The notes under the pieces: generated by a model | Seen by the model: only the letters and a program-made list of their open reading frames with translations | Databases searched by the model: none | What the model was told of the DNA's origin: nothing | Shown here: positions 7,156 to 15,289 of the stretch, piece by piece | Position numbering within the stretch: the first letter of the stretch is position 1 | Layout: each line of letters begins with the position of its first letter | Translations under genes and position numbers: made by a program | Assembly: GCA_910589085.1 (NCBI GenBank) | Contig: CAJUSG010000008.1 | Coordinates: forward strand, 1,378-61,576 | DNA from: an uncultured Oscillospiraceae bacterium | GTDB taxonomy: Bacteria > Bacillota > Clostridia > Oscillospirales > Oscillospiraceae | Direction: 5' to 3' | Length of the DNA stretch: 60,199 bases

Positions 7156-7989
7156 TCAAATGTTTGTAGGGCCGCCGAATATCTGGCGGAAGGGGGCGAT
7201 GTTGCCGCCCTGGCCGGGCCGCTCCAGAATGGAGAAGGAGACCTGTTCAAACAGCCGGCCCCAGCCCTCTCCAACCAGCAGCTCCTGCCAGAATCGGGCC
7301 ACGTCCACCGGGTCGTTGCGGAACACCCCGCAGCCGTAGGCCCCTAAAATCAGCCGGGAGCAGCCCCAGCGGGCGAAGAGGGCCAGAATCTTCTCCATCC
7401 GGCCCCTCATGACCTTCCTGGCCCGGTCCGCATCCCCCCCGTCCCGGACCACGATGCCCATATTGACGGCGGGGGCGGTAATCACCGGGCAGGTGACGGC
7501 ATCTGCCGTCAGGGCATAGCCGGCGGTGCGGAAGAAGGTCACATCCCCGATGAGCATGGTGTCGGTGTATACCGGGTCCCGGTTGGCCCGGTTGATCTCA
7601 TAGTACCGGGGTCCCTGGCCGGTGGTCTGGGTGTGGTAGAGGTTGGAGCAGAAGGCCAGACACTCCTCCTGGGCCACCGAGCCGTTGAGGAAGCCGCCCC
7701 CGGGGTTTTTGGCGGAGGCGAAGTTGAGCACCCCGATTTTGGGGGCCTCCCCGCCCGCCATGCGAAAGACTGCGTCCACCGTCCCCTCTCCCCGGACCTC
7801 AATGGCGGCGGAGGACCCCTCCGCCGGGCGGACGGTCTCCCGGACCAGCCGGTCCAGGTCCTGGGCGGTCCACAGCTCCGTGGGCCGGGCGGCGTCAAAG
7901 AGAATCACCTGGCCGTCCACGGTGTAGCGGCCCGCCCGGCTGATCTCCACCGTCTCCCGGGCCAGCTCCCGCAGCTGCTCCCGGCTCAT
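7156..7989 (-). CDS. Microbial-type poly(ADP-ribose) glycohydrolase (TIGR02452-like macrodomain)
   Basis: The 277-residue protein carries the PARG catalytic loop: KNPGGGFLNGSVAQEECLA, with the GGG stretch and the paired Glu residues. An N-terminal accessory helix region (residues 1-60) precedes VLNFASAKNPGG, and GAYGCGVFRNDP near residue 225 is the second ADP-ribose loop. Family members remove ADP-ribose from proteins or ADP-ribose polymers. Its ATG overlaps the proB stop by four bases and proA starts ten bases after it, so it is translated within the proline operon. No ADP-ribosyltransferase is visible nearby. Its role beside proline genes is not known. Confidence 0.88.
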   Translation of the reverse strand: MSREQLRELARETVEISRAGRYTVDGQVILFDAARPTELWTAQDLDRLVRETVRPAEGSSAAIEVRGEGTVDAVFRMAGGEAPKIGVLNFASAKNPGGGFLNGSVAQEECLAFCSNLYHTQTTGQGPRYYEINRANRDPVYTDTMLIGDVTFFRTAGYALTADAVTCPVITAPAVNMGIVVRDGGDADRARKVMRGRMEKILALFARWGCSRLILGAYGCGVFRNDPVDVARFWQELLVGEGWGRLFEQVSFSILERPGQGGNIAPFRQIFGGPTNI

Positions 7990-8756
7990 GGCCGCACCCC
8001 CAGGAACCGGGTGCCCACCGCTTTGCCCTCGGCGATGTCGTAGAGCCGTTCGGGGTGCTCCCCGTTGGTAATCACCATGTCGCAGCCCCGGGCGGTGACC
8101 ATTTTGGCGGCCCGGAGCTTGGTCTCCATGCCGCCGGTGGCCAGCTCGCTGCCCTTGCCGCCGGCCAGGGCCTGGATCTCGGGGGTGACCGCCTCCACCG
8201 TGGGGATGAGCCTGGCATCGGGGTTCTTTCTGGGGTCAGCGGTGTAAAGCCCCTCGATGTCGCTGAGGAGGACCAGCAGGTCGGCCCCCACCGAGCAGGC
8301 CACAATGGCCCCCAGGGTGTCGTTGTCCCCCACCTTGATCTCGGCGGTGGCCACCGTGTCGTTCTCGTTGATGATAGGCAGGGCGCCCAGCTCCAGCAGC
8401 CGGGCCATGGTGTTCTCAAAGTTCTGCCGCCGGTCGTCGTGGTCCACGTCCTCCCCGGTGAGGAGGATCTGGGCCACCGTGTGGTTGTACTGGGAGAACA
8501 GCTTGTCGTAGGTATACATCAGCTCGCACTGGCCCACGGCGGCGGCGGCCTGTTTGGTGGGCATGTCGGCGGGCCGGCCGGGCAGGTTCAGCTTGCCCAC
8601 CCCCATGCCGATGGCCCCGGAGGACACCAGAATCATCTCGTGGCCCGCGTTTTTCAGGTCGGACAGCACCTTGACCAGCTCCTCCACGTGGCGGATGTTC
8701 AGCCGCCCGGTGGCGTGGGCCAGGGTAGAGGTGCCCACTTTCACTACAATACGCAC
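7986..8756 (-). CDS. proB: Glutamate 5-kinase without PUA domain
   Basis: ProB phosphorylates glutamate with ATP, the first step of proline synthesis and usually the step inhibited by proline. The 256 residues form only the amino-acid kinase domain: VVKVGTSTL at the N-terminus, LVSSGAIGMGVG, PIINENDTVA, FGDNDTL-like VGDNDTLGAIVA, and GGMETKLRAAK. The C-terminal PUA domain of many ProB proteins is absent, as in other short ProB forms. It overlaps the macrodomain gene downstream and follows proC after a short palindromic repeat. Confidence 0.94.
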   Translation of the reverse strand: MRIVVKVGTSTLAHATGRLNIRHVEELVKVLSDLKNAGHEMILVSSGAIGMGVGKLNLPGRPADMPTKQAAAAVGQCELMYTYDKLFSQYNHTVAQILLTGEDVDHDDRRQNFENTMARLLELGALPIINENDTVATAEIKVGDNDTLGAIVACSVGADLLVLLSDIEGLYTADPRKNPDARLIPTVEAVTPEIQALAGGKGSELATGGMETKLRAAKMVTARGCDMVITNGEHPERLYDIAEGKAVGTRFLGVRP

Positions 8757-8801
8757 GGTTATATTCTCCTTCTATATTACGATTTTTGCGGCGTTTCGTC
8801 C

Positions 8802-8827
8802 TGTAGGGCAAGGGCCCTTGCCCTACT
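8802..8827. repeat. Short dispersed palindromic repeat (GTAGGGCAAGGG type)
   Basis: Bases 8803-8826 form a perfect 24-base palindrome with half-site GTAGGGCAAGGG. It fills the gap between proC and proB. Related copies occur at 33798-33828 and 47061-47141. Confidence 0.85.
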
Positions 8828-9631
8828 TCACCGCAGCTTCAGGGTCTTCTCATAGGCGGCGATCACCGCGTCCATAGCGGCGGCCCGGAAGCCCCGCTCC
8901 TCCAGGGTGCGCACCCCCTGGATGGTGGTGCCGCCGGGGGAGCAGACAGCGTCCTTGAGGGCGCCGGGGTGCCCGCCGCTCTCCAGCACCATCCGGGCGG
9001 AGCCGGCGAGCATCTGGGCGGCGTAGGCTACAGCCTTGTCCCGGGGCAGGCCGCAGGCCACCCCGCCGTCGGCCAGGGCCTCCAGGAACAGGTAGGCGAA
9101 GGCGGGGCCGCAGCCGGACACGGCGCTGGCCGCGTCCATCAGGCTCTCGGGCACCGGGTCAACCAGTCCGGCGGGGGCGATCAGGGCGGCGAAGTCGTCC
9201 AGCTCCTCCACGGTCACTCCCCGGCCGCAGTACTGCACCACCCCCGCGCCGATGGCGGCGGGGGTATTGGGCATCATGCGGATGACGGGGCAGTCCAGGT
9301 CCACCATATCCTGGATACGGTCGCAGGCCAGGCCGGCGGCCATGCTGGCCAGCACGAAGCGGTCCTCCCGCTCCCGCAGGATGGCGGCCAGGGGGGAGAG
9401 TACCAGCCCCATCATCTGGGGCTTCACCCCCAGGAAGATCAGCTGGGCGGTGCGTGCGATCTCCTCGTTGGTGGACACCACCGCCCAGGGCAGCTCCGCG
9501 GCCAGGGCCTCCGCCTTGGCTGCGGAGCGGTTAGACAGCAGGATAGTCTCCGCCAGCGTACTTCTGGCCGCCGCCCGGGCCACGGCGGACCCCATATTGC
9601 CGGTGCCGATAAAGCCGATTGTCTGATACAT
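8828..9631 (-). CDS. proC: Pyrroline-5-carboxylate reductase
   Basis: ProC carries out the last step of proline synthesis. The 267-residue protein begins with a Rossmann dinucleotide site, IGFIGTGNMGSAVARA, and contains VIRMMPNTPAAIGAGV, SGCGPAFAYLFLEAL and the C-terminal signature SPGGTTIQGV. The ribosome site GAGGAGG precedes ATG 9631. It heads the proC-proB-macrodomain-proA set. A TATAAT element (9665-9670 on the minus strand) lies 33 bases upstream with a weak -35, and is the likely operon promoter. Confidence 0.96.
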   Translation of the reverse strand: MYQTIGFIGTGNMGSAVARAAARSTLAETILLSNRSAAKAEALAAELPWAVVSTNEEIARTAQLIFLGVKPQMMGLVLSPLAAILREREDRFVLASMAAGLACDRIQDMVDLDCPVIRMMPNTPAAIGAGVVQYCGRGVTVEELDDFAALIAPAGLVDPVPESLMDAASAVSGCGPAFAYLFLEALADGGVACGLPRDKAVAYAAQMLAGSARMVLESGGHPGALKDAVCSPGGTTIQGVRTLEERGFRAAAMDAVIAAYEKTLKLR

Positions 9632-9731
9632 AAACGCATCCTCCTCATGTTTGGATTTTTTTTAATTATACCATGGAACCTCGGGATAGTACAGATTTTT
9701 TCCCCGTTAAAAAATCTTAATAAGTTCTTAA

Positions 9732-9760
9732 TTGTATTTCTCCCTTCCGTACTATATACT
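9732..9760 (+). promoter_or_regulatory. Promoter of the GntR/ABC operon
   Basis: TTGTAT (9732-9737) and TATACT (9755-9760) are spaced by 17 bases. A perfect inverted repeat begins three bases downstream, where transcription should start. Confidence 0.7.
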
Positions 9761-9763
9761 ATG

Positions 9764-9784
9764 TGTACTAATACAGTTAGTACA
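9764..9784. promoter_or_regulatory. Operator, probable YtrA-type GntR binding site
   Basis: TGTACTAA (9764-9771) and TTAGTACA (9777-9784) form a perfect inverted repeat with a five-base centre. It overlaps the expected start of transcription and lies 23 bases before the GntR gene, which suggests autorepression. Confidence 0.75.
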
Positions 9785-9807
9785 GTATCCAGAAAGGAGG
9801 AACTGTT

Positions 9808-10182
9808 ATGCTGAATTTAGACTATCGAGACGCCCGTCCCATCTACGAACAGGTGAAGGACGGTCTGCGGCGGCTGATGGTCACCGGTGTCATCCAGGAG
9901 GGGGAGAAGCTGCCCTCGGTACGCACCATGGCGGGGACGCTGGCCATCAACCCCAACACCATCCAGCGGGCCTACGAGGCTTTGGAGGCGGAGGGCTACG
10001 TCTACTCGGTCCCCGGCAAGGGCTCCTTTGCCGCGCCCAACACGGGTGTGGACGAGGGCCGGAAAAACGACCTGCTCCACACCTTCGACCAGACGGCGGG
10101 GGAGCTGCTGTTCCTGGGGGTCGGCGGGGAGGCGCTTTGGGCCCGCATCCGGGCACTGGAAGGGGGAGAGACAAATGATTAA
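9808..10182 (+). CDS. GntR-family regulator, YtrA subfamily
   Basis: The 124-residue protein has a GntR winged helix-turn-helix at residues 8-75 (PIYEQVKDGLRRLMVTG, GEKLPSVRTMA, NPNTIQRAYEALEAEGYV) and only a short C-terminal tail, which defines the YtrA type. Such repressors usually control the ABC transporter genes beside them. The start follows AAAGGAGGA. The 3' end overlaps the ATP-binding gene by eight bases. The palindrome at 9764-9784 is its likely operator. The inducer is unknown, but YtrA-type systems often respond to cell-envelope antibiotics. Confidence 0.9.
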   Translation: MLNLDYRDARPIYEQVKDGLRRLMVTGVIQEGEKLPSVRTMAGTLAINPNTIQRAYEALEAEGYVYSVPGKGSFAAPNTGVDEGRKNDLLHTFDQTAGELLFLGVGGEALWARIRALEGGETND

Positions 10183-11077
10183 GGTAATCAACGTGGTGAA
10201 GACCTTCGACGGCTTCAAGGCGCTGGACGGCCTGACCATGACGGCGGAGCGGGGCTCCATCTACGGGCTGGTGGGCCCCAACGGGGCGGGCAAGTCCACC
10301 ATCCTGCGGCACATCATGGGCATCTACCGCCCGGACTCGGGCTCCGTGCTGATCGACGGCGATCAGGTCTACGAGAACCCGGCGGTAAAGGCCAAGATCG
10401 CCGCCATTCCCGACGAGCTGTACTATTTCAACTCGGCCTCCACCCGGGACATGATGCGCTTCTACCGGGGGATGTACCCCGGCTTTGACATGAAGCGGTA
10501 CGAGGCCCTGGCCGAGGCCTTCCCGGAGGTGGACGAGAAGCAGCCCATCCGCCGGCTGTCCAAGGGGATGCAGAAGCAGTCCGCCTTCCGGCTGGCCCTG
10601 TGCTGCAATCCGGAGGTGCTGGTGCTGGACGAGCCGGTGGACGGCCTGGACCCGGTGATGCGCCGCCAGGTGTGGACCCTGCTCATGGGAGACGTGGCCC
10701 AGCGGGGGACCACGGTGCTGGTCTCCTCCCACAACCTGCGGGAGCTGGAGGACGTGTGCGACCACGTGGGCATCCTGTCCCACGGCAGGGTGCTGCTGGA
10801 GCGGTCCCTCACCGATTTGCAGGACAACGTGGTAAAACTCCAGATCGCCTTTGCCGACGGGGAGCTGCCCGAGCTGCCCAAGGACCTGAACCTGCTCCAC
10901 ACCTCCCGGATCGGCCGGGTGTTCACCCTCATTATTCGGGGCAACCCGGCGGAGATCAAGACCCGCATGGCGGTACACAGCCCCATCCTCATGGAGGCCC
11001 TGCCCCTGACCCTGGAAGAAATCTTTATCTATGAATTGGGAGGTGAGGACTATGCGGTCCGCGACATCGTACTTTAA
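10175..11077 (+). CDS. ABC transporter ATP-binding protein
   Basis: The 300-residue ATPase has Walker A GPNGAGKST near residue 37, signature LSKGMQKQ near 130, Walker B VLVLDEPVDGLD near 150 and the switch His in VSSHNLRELED. The C-terminal domain (residues 210-300) is of the type seen in ABC-2 efflux systems. It overlaps the GntR gene and the permease gene, so all three are translationally coupled. Together they probably export or sense an envelope-active compound; the substrate cannot be read from sequence. Confidence 0.92.
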   Translation: MIKVINVVKTFDGFKALDGLTMTAERGSIYGLVGPNGAGKSTILRHIMGIYRPDSGSVLIDGDQVYENPAVKAKIAAIPDELYYFNSASTRDMMRFYRGMYPGFDMKRYEALAEAFPEVDEKQPIRRLSKGMQKQSAFRLALCCNPEVLVLDEPVDGLDPVMRRQVWTLLMGDVAQRGTTVLVSSHNLRELEDVCDHVGILSHGRVLLERSLTDLQDNVVKLQIAFADGELPELPKDLNLLHTSRIGRVFTLIIRGNPAEIKTRMAVHSPILMEALPLTLEEIFIYELGGEDYAVRDIVL

Positions 11078-12833
11078 CGGCCCCCTCTACCGCAAGACCC
11101 TGGCCCGCTTCTGGCCTCTGTGGGGGCTGTGGGGGGTAATGTGGCTGTTTGCCCTGCCTCTGAATATGCTCAGCGACTATTTTTCCCGCTATTTAGACAG
11201 CGCCCCCCAGCGGCGGCTGCTGTCCATGGCCCTCCATCTGCCTGACTTTCTGCGCCCCCTTCTGGCCTTTACCCTGCTGTTCGCCCTGCTGTGCGCCATG
11301 GCGGTCTTCGGCTACCTGTACAGCCACCGCTCCGCCTGCTGGACCCACGCCCTGCCCATGCGGCGGGAGGCCCTGTTCACCACCCAGTACCTGGCGGGCC
11401 TGAGTATGCTCATCCTGCCCCAGCTGGCCGCCTGCCTGCTGGCCGCCATTGTGGAGCTCAGCTTCCTGCCCTTGGAGGACTGGGGCGCGGTCCTGCCGCC
11501 CCTGCTCATCCTGGCCCTGGCCCAGAGCGGTCTCTCCCTGTTTTTCTTCTCCTTCGCCGCCTTCTGCGCCATGTTCACCGGCCACATCCTGGCCCTGCCC
11601 GCCTTCTATATCATCCTCAACTGCCTGTCATACGGCCTGTGGTTCCTCATAGACGCCCTGCTCAGCGAGTTCTATTACGGCTACGCGGGCATCCCCGGGG
11701 CGCTGGAGGTGGTGGAGTGCCTCGCCCCCTATATCATACTGTCCCGGGCGTCCGACTGGTGGGGCGAGCCGGCCAGTCTCCGGGCCCCCGGCGTCATCGC
11801 GGTTTACGCCGCCATCGGGGTGGGCCTGGCCCTGATTTCCCTGTATGTCTACCGCCGCCGCCATGTGGAGACCGCCGGCGACGTGGTGTCGGTGGCCCTG
11901 GTCCGGCCCCTGTTCAAATACGGGGTGTCCTTCTGCGCCGGGCTGGCCTTCGGCATGTTCACCTCCGCCTTCTTCGGCTGGGCGGAGCTGCCCGCCCTCA
12001 TCCCCTGCATCCTGTTCTGGACGGTGACCGGCTGCTTCGCCGCCGAGATGCTCTTGAAAAAGTCCTTCCGGGTGTTTAAGGCCTGGAGGGGGGCGGCGGC
12101 CATGGCCGCTGTCATGCTGGTCCTGTGTCTGGCCTGCTTCCTGGACCTGTTCGGCGTGGTGGAGCGGGTGCCCGACCCCGCCCAGGTGGAGTCGGTGCTG
12201 GTGAATATCGACATGGGCTACCCCTTTGACCACGGGCAGACCCTCAGCGCCGATATCAGCGACCCCGGCCAGCTGGAGCTGATCTCCGCCGATTTCCTCT
12301 ACCGCCTGCCCAACGGCAGCCAGGTGAATCGGCGCTACCGCGGCGTGCCCATCTCTGTCGAAGACCTGAACGTCCCGGGCACCGTGACCCACGCCATGGA
12401 GCAGATCGTTGAGGACCGGGAGCTGGTGGCCCTGGCCTACCACTTTGACTCCTTCCTGGAGGACGGCCGCCTCACCGGCGCCTGGCTGGACCAGATCTTC
12501 GACTACAGAGGCGAGTCGGTCTATCATGTCTATGTGGACGACTACGCCCAGGAGCTGTGGGATGCGGTGCAGGCCGACTTCGCTGAGGGCAATATTGGCG
12601 TGCGCAGTCTCTTTGACCGCGATTCGCTGGGAAATACCGCCGAGCTGGTCTTCAGCGTCACGGCCTACCAGAGGACTGACGGCTCCGGTTCCGTCCAGGT
12701 CAGCCCCGGCGGCTACAACATAGACCGCACCCTGTCCATCGCCTTCACCGACCAGGCCAGGCACACCCTGGCCGCCCTGGAAAAAACCGGAATCTGGGCG
12801 GAGGGCTACACCCTCGACAGGCCCGAGCCCTGA
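11052..12833 (+). CDS. ABC-2-type membrane permease with large extracytoplasmic domain
   Basis: ATG 11052 follows GGGAGGTGAGG and overlaps the end of the ATPase gene by 26 bases. The 593-residue protein has about six hydrophobic segments in residues 15-285, a further pair between about 290 and 375 (including AAAMAAVMLVLCLACFLDLF), and then a soluble C-terminal region of about 210 residues rich in Asp and Tyr. This layout fits the permease partner of YtrA-regulated ABC systems, where the tail may sense substrate outside. No catalytic motif is visible. Confidence 0.8.
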   Translation: MRSATSYFNGPLYRKTLARFWPLWGLWGVMWLFALPLNMLSDYFSRYLDSAPQRRLLSMALHLPDFLRPLLAFTLLFALLCAMAVFGYLYSHRSACWTHALPMRREALFTTQYLAGLSMLILPQLAACLLAAIVELSFLPLEDWGAVLPPLLILALAQSGLSLFFFSFAAFCAMFTGHILALPAFYIILNCLSYGLWFLIDALLSEFYYGYAGIPGALEVVECLAPYIILSRASDWWGEPASLRAPGVIAVYAAIGVGLALISLYVYRRRHVETAGDVVSVALVRPLFKYGVSFCAGLAFGMFTSAFFGWAELPALIPCILFWTVTGCFAAEMLLKKSFRVFKAWRGAAAMAAVMLVLCLACFLDLFGVVERVPDPAQVESVLVNIDMGYPFDHGQTLSADISDPGQLELISADFLYRLPNGSQVNRRYRGVPISVEDLNVPGTVTHAMEQIVEDRELVALAYHFDSFLEDGRLTGAWLDQIFDYRGESVYHVYVDDYAQELWDAVQADFAEGNIGVRSLFDRDSLGNTAELVFSVTAYQRTDGSGSVQVSPGGYNIDRTLSIAFTDQARHTLAALEKTGIWAEGYTLDRPEP

Positions 12834-12907
12834 GCGGCGGCCACCCTCCGCCCCTCTGTCCGCCAGCGGTGGACAGCACCCTTTTCCCCCCTTAAAACCA
12901 CCTTTTT

Positions 12908-12952
12908 CACCCGTTAAGTGCCCAAAAGCGGCCCTTAACGGGTGTATTATTT
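12908..12952 (+). terminator. Hairpin, probable terminator of the GntR/ABC operon
   Basis: Perfect 11-base arms CACCCGTTAAG and CTTAACGGGTG (12908-12918 and 12934-12944) are followed by TATTATTTC. The T tract is weak. The rest of the 319-base gap to the thiolase gene holds only that gene's promoter. Confidence 0.5.
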
Positions 12953-13054
12953 CGTCTTAAAAATACCATTTGTATAGAAGTCCGCCCCGGGCGGACACTT
13001 TCCCGCCCCTCCGGAGGCGGCTCGCGGCCCACCTCAAAATGCCAGAAAATCTTA

Positions 13055-13083
13055 TTGCATTTTCGCCGGGTCTTCGGTATAAT
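13055..13083 (+). promoter_or_regulatory. Promoter of the thiolase gene
   Basis: TTGCAT (13055-13060) and a perfect TATAAT (13078-13083) are separated by 17 bases. The untranslated leader is about 65 bases. Confidence 0.85.
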
Positions 13084-13152
13084 GAGGTGCAAGAGCGGTT
13101 ATCCCGGGCACTCCCCGGAGCGCCCTATTAAAATTCAGGAGGTACACACATC

Positions 13153-14409
13153 ATGAGAGAAGTATACGTCGTCAACTGCTGCCGCACCGCCATCGGCTCC
13201 TTCGGCGGGTCCCTGAAGGACACCCCCGCCGCCGACCTGGGCGCCACCGTCATCAAGGAGGCCCTGAACCGGGCCGGCGTGAAGCCCGAGAACGTAGACG
13301 AGGTCATGTTCGGCTGCATCCTCACCGCCGGCCTGGGCCAGAACGTGGCCCGTCAGGCCAGCCTGAAGGCCGGCATCCCCACCTCCGTCCCCGCCTACAC
13401 TGTGGGCATGGTGTGCGGCTCCGGCATGAAGTCGGTCATCGAGGCCGGCCGGACCATCGCCCTGGGCGACGCTGAGATCATCGTGGCCGGCGGCACCGAG
13501 AACATGTCCGCCGCCCCCTACGCCCTCCCCGCCGCCCGCTGGGGCGCCCGCATGGGGGACAACAAGATGGTGGATACCATGATTAAGGACGGCCTGTGGG
13601 ACGTGTATAACAACTACCACATGGGCACCACCGCCGAGAACATCTGCGACGTGTGGGGCATCACCCGTGAGGAGCTGGACGAGTTCGGCTACAACTCCCA
13701 GAAGAAGGCCGCCGACGCCATGGCCGCCGGCAAGTTTGACGACGAGATCGTCCCCGTGATGATTAAGGTCAAGAAGGAGATGGTGGAGTTCAAGGTGGAC
13801 GAGTTCCCCCGCCTGTCCCCCCTGGATAAGCTGGCCAAGCTGCGCGGCGCCTTCCCCTGCGGCCCCGAGGGCGTGGAGGATGAGATTGTCCACACCTTCG
13901 AGCTCACCGGCGTCCACGAGGCCGACGCCAAGAAGCATGTCCAGCGGGTGACCGCCGGCCAGGCCTCCGGCATCAACGACGGCGCCGCCGCCATCGTCCT
14001 GGCCTCCAAGGAGGCCGTGGAGAAGTACGGCCTGAAGCCCATGGCCAAGCTGGTCAGCTGGGGCCAGGGCGGCGTGGACCCCAAGATCATGGGCGTGGGC
14101 CCCGTGCCCGCCTCCCGTCAGGCCCTGGATAAGGCCGGCCTGAAGATCGAGGACATGGACCTGGTGGAGGCCAACGAGGCCTTTGCCGCCCAGTCCATCG
14201 CCGTGGCCCGTGAGCTGAACTTTGACATGAGCAAGGTCAACGTCAACGGCGGCGCTATCGCCCTGGGTCACCCCGTGGGCGCCTCCGGCGCGCGGATCAT
14301 CGTCACCCTGCTCCACGAGCTGGCCAAGCGGGACGACGCCAAGAAGGGCCTGGCCACCCTGTGCATCGGCGGCGGCATGGGCGTTGCCACCATCTTTGAG
14401 AAGTGCTAA
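13153..14409 (+). CDS. Acetyl-CoA C-acetyltransferase (thiolase)
   Basis: Thiolase condenses two acetyl-CoA into acetoacetyl-CoA, the entry to butyrate and related fermentation products. The acylated Cys lies in GMVCGSGMKSV near residue 90, and the C-terminal active-site motifs are GGAIALGHPVGASGAR and CIGGGMG. The protein has 418 residues, against about 392 for the family. The extra residues fall near 235-265 (PCGPEGVEDEIVHTFELTG and following), just before VTAGQASGINDGAAA. Codon use is strongly biased to C-ending codons, and promoter and terminator are strong, which points to high expression. It appears monocistronic. Confidence 0.95.
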   Translation: MREVYVVNCCRTAIGSFGGSLKDTPAADLGATVIKEALNRAGVKPENVDEVMFGCILTAGLGQNVARQASLKAGIPTSVPAYTVGMVCGSGMKSVIEAGRTIALGDAEIIVAGGTENMSAAPYALPAARWGARMGDNKMVDTMIKDGLWDVYNNYHMGTTAENICDVWGITREELDEFGYNSQKKAADAMAAGKFDDEIVPVMIKVKKEMVEFKVDEFPRLSPLDKLAKLRGAFPCGPEGVEDEIVHTFELTGVHEADAKKHVQRVTAGQASGINDGAAAIVLASKEAVEKYGLKPMAKLVSWGQGGVDPKIMGVGPVPASRQALDKAGLKIEDMDLVEANEAFAAQSIAVARELNFDMSKVNVNGGAIALGHPVGASGARIIVTLLHELAKRDDAKKGLATLCIGGGMGVATIFEKC

Positions 14410-14426
14410 TCTGTTAAATATACAGT

Positions 14427-14458
14427 CGGCCCGGAGAAGCTCTCCGGGCCGGTTTTTT
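14427..14458 (+). terminator. Rho-independent terminator of the thiolase gene
   Basis: Stem CGGCCCGGAGA / TCTCCGGGCCG (14427-14437 and 14441-14451) with a three-base loop is followed by six T residues. Confidence 0.92.
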
Positions 14459-14550
14459 GTTCTTTAGCCGGAAGTGAGGGATATGTAGCTTGCGACGACG
14501 AAAAACCCCGGATACCTGCTCCAAGGTATCCGGGGCTTCCCGTTGAAAAA

Positions 14551-14844
14551 GAGGATTAAAATGAAACGAACTGTCTCTTGCAGATTTTATATTACAGGAA
14601 ACTTATTAACAATTCCAACACCAGTTGTTACAAAAGGATTAAATCCGCTAAAAATCCTCCGGCTGACAGGAAAATTTTTGGAATAATTGGACAGCCCGCA
14701 AAAAAGGGAGAAAGGCCAGCGGAGCGACCCGCCAGCCTTTCCAAAAATGGAGGATAGAATGAAAAGATGTTCTTGCCTTGCAAGTATGAGTATAGCCAAT
14801 AGATTTTACAAAAGTTCACGCCAGTTGTTACAAAAGATTTAAAT
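14551..14844 (+). repeat. Two diverged tandem units in the thiolase-tadA gap
   Basis: The 436-base gap holds two related units about 200 bases apart. Each starts with a ribosome-site-like GAGGAT and an ATG (14561 and 14759) followed by AAA and AGA or CGA codons, and ends with CCAGTTGTTACAAAAG (14621-14636 and 14821-14836). The frame at 14561 encodes 41 residues to 14686 and that at 14759 encodes 27 residues to 14842. The shared segment is read in different frames, so the short frames are not clearly proteins. Other content is two hairpins, one at about 14506-14536 (CGGATACC / GGTATCCG) and one with arms GAAAGGC and GCCTTTC at about 14710-14741. Confidence 0.5.
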
Positions 14845-14845
14845 A

Positions 14846-15289
14846 TCATCGCAGACCTTGAAAAAATTCCTGGAGCGCCGCCTCGCACTCCCTCTCCAGG
14901 GGGCCCCGGTAGATGCGGGGGCGGTGGTTGAACCGTTCCTCGAAGAGGTTGAGCACCGAGCCGCAGCAGCCCGACTTCTCCTCCCTCGCCCCATAGCGGA
15001 TCTCCTCCACCCGGGCGTTGATGATGGCTCCAGCGCACATGGGGCAGGGCTCCAGGGTGACGTAGAGGGTGCAGCCCTGGAGCCGCCAGCTCCCCAGACG
15101 GGCGCAGGCCTCCCGGATGGCCTCCACCTCCGCGTGGGCGGTGGCGTCCGCGTCCGCCTCCCGGCGGTTGCGGCCCCGGCCGATGATCTCCCCGTCCTTC
15201 ACGATAACGCAGCCCACCGGCACGTCGCCGTCCGCAATGGCCTCCCGGGCCAGGCACAGGGCTTCGGCCATAAAATATTCGTGGTTCAT
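14846..15289 (-). CDS. tadA: tRNA-specific adenosine deaminase
   Basis: TadA converts adenosine 34 to inosine in the anticodon of arginine tRNA. The 147-residue protein has the zinc deaminase motifs HAEVEAI and PCPMCAGAI near residues 55 and 85, with the catalytic Glu in HAE. ATG 15289 is chosen because its ATGA overlaps the stop codon of the DUF4177 gene; the frame upstream is open but lacks family similarity. The C-terminal helix (RECEAALQEFF) is normal for TadA. Confidence 0.93.
   Translation of the reverse strand: MNHEYFMAEALCLAREAIADGDVPVGCVIVKDGEIIGRGRNRREADADATAHAEVEAIREACARLGSWRLQGCTLYVTLEPCPMCAGAIINARVEEIRYGAREEKSGCCGSVLNLFEERFNHRPRIYRGPLERECEAALQEFFQGLR

Noticed and set aside
12834..13152. 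A short minus-strand frame in the gap before the thiolase gene
   Set aside because: It runs against the promoter and hairpin, has no ribosome site, and its translation shows no family features.
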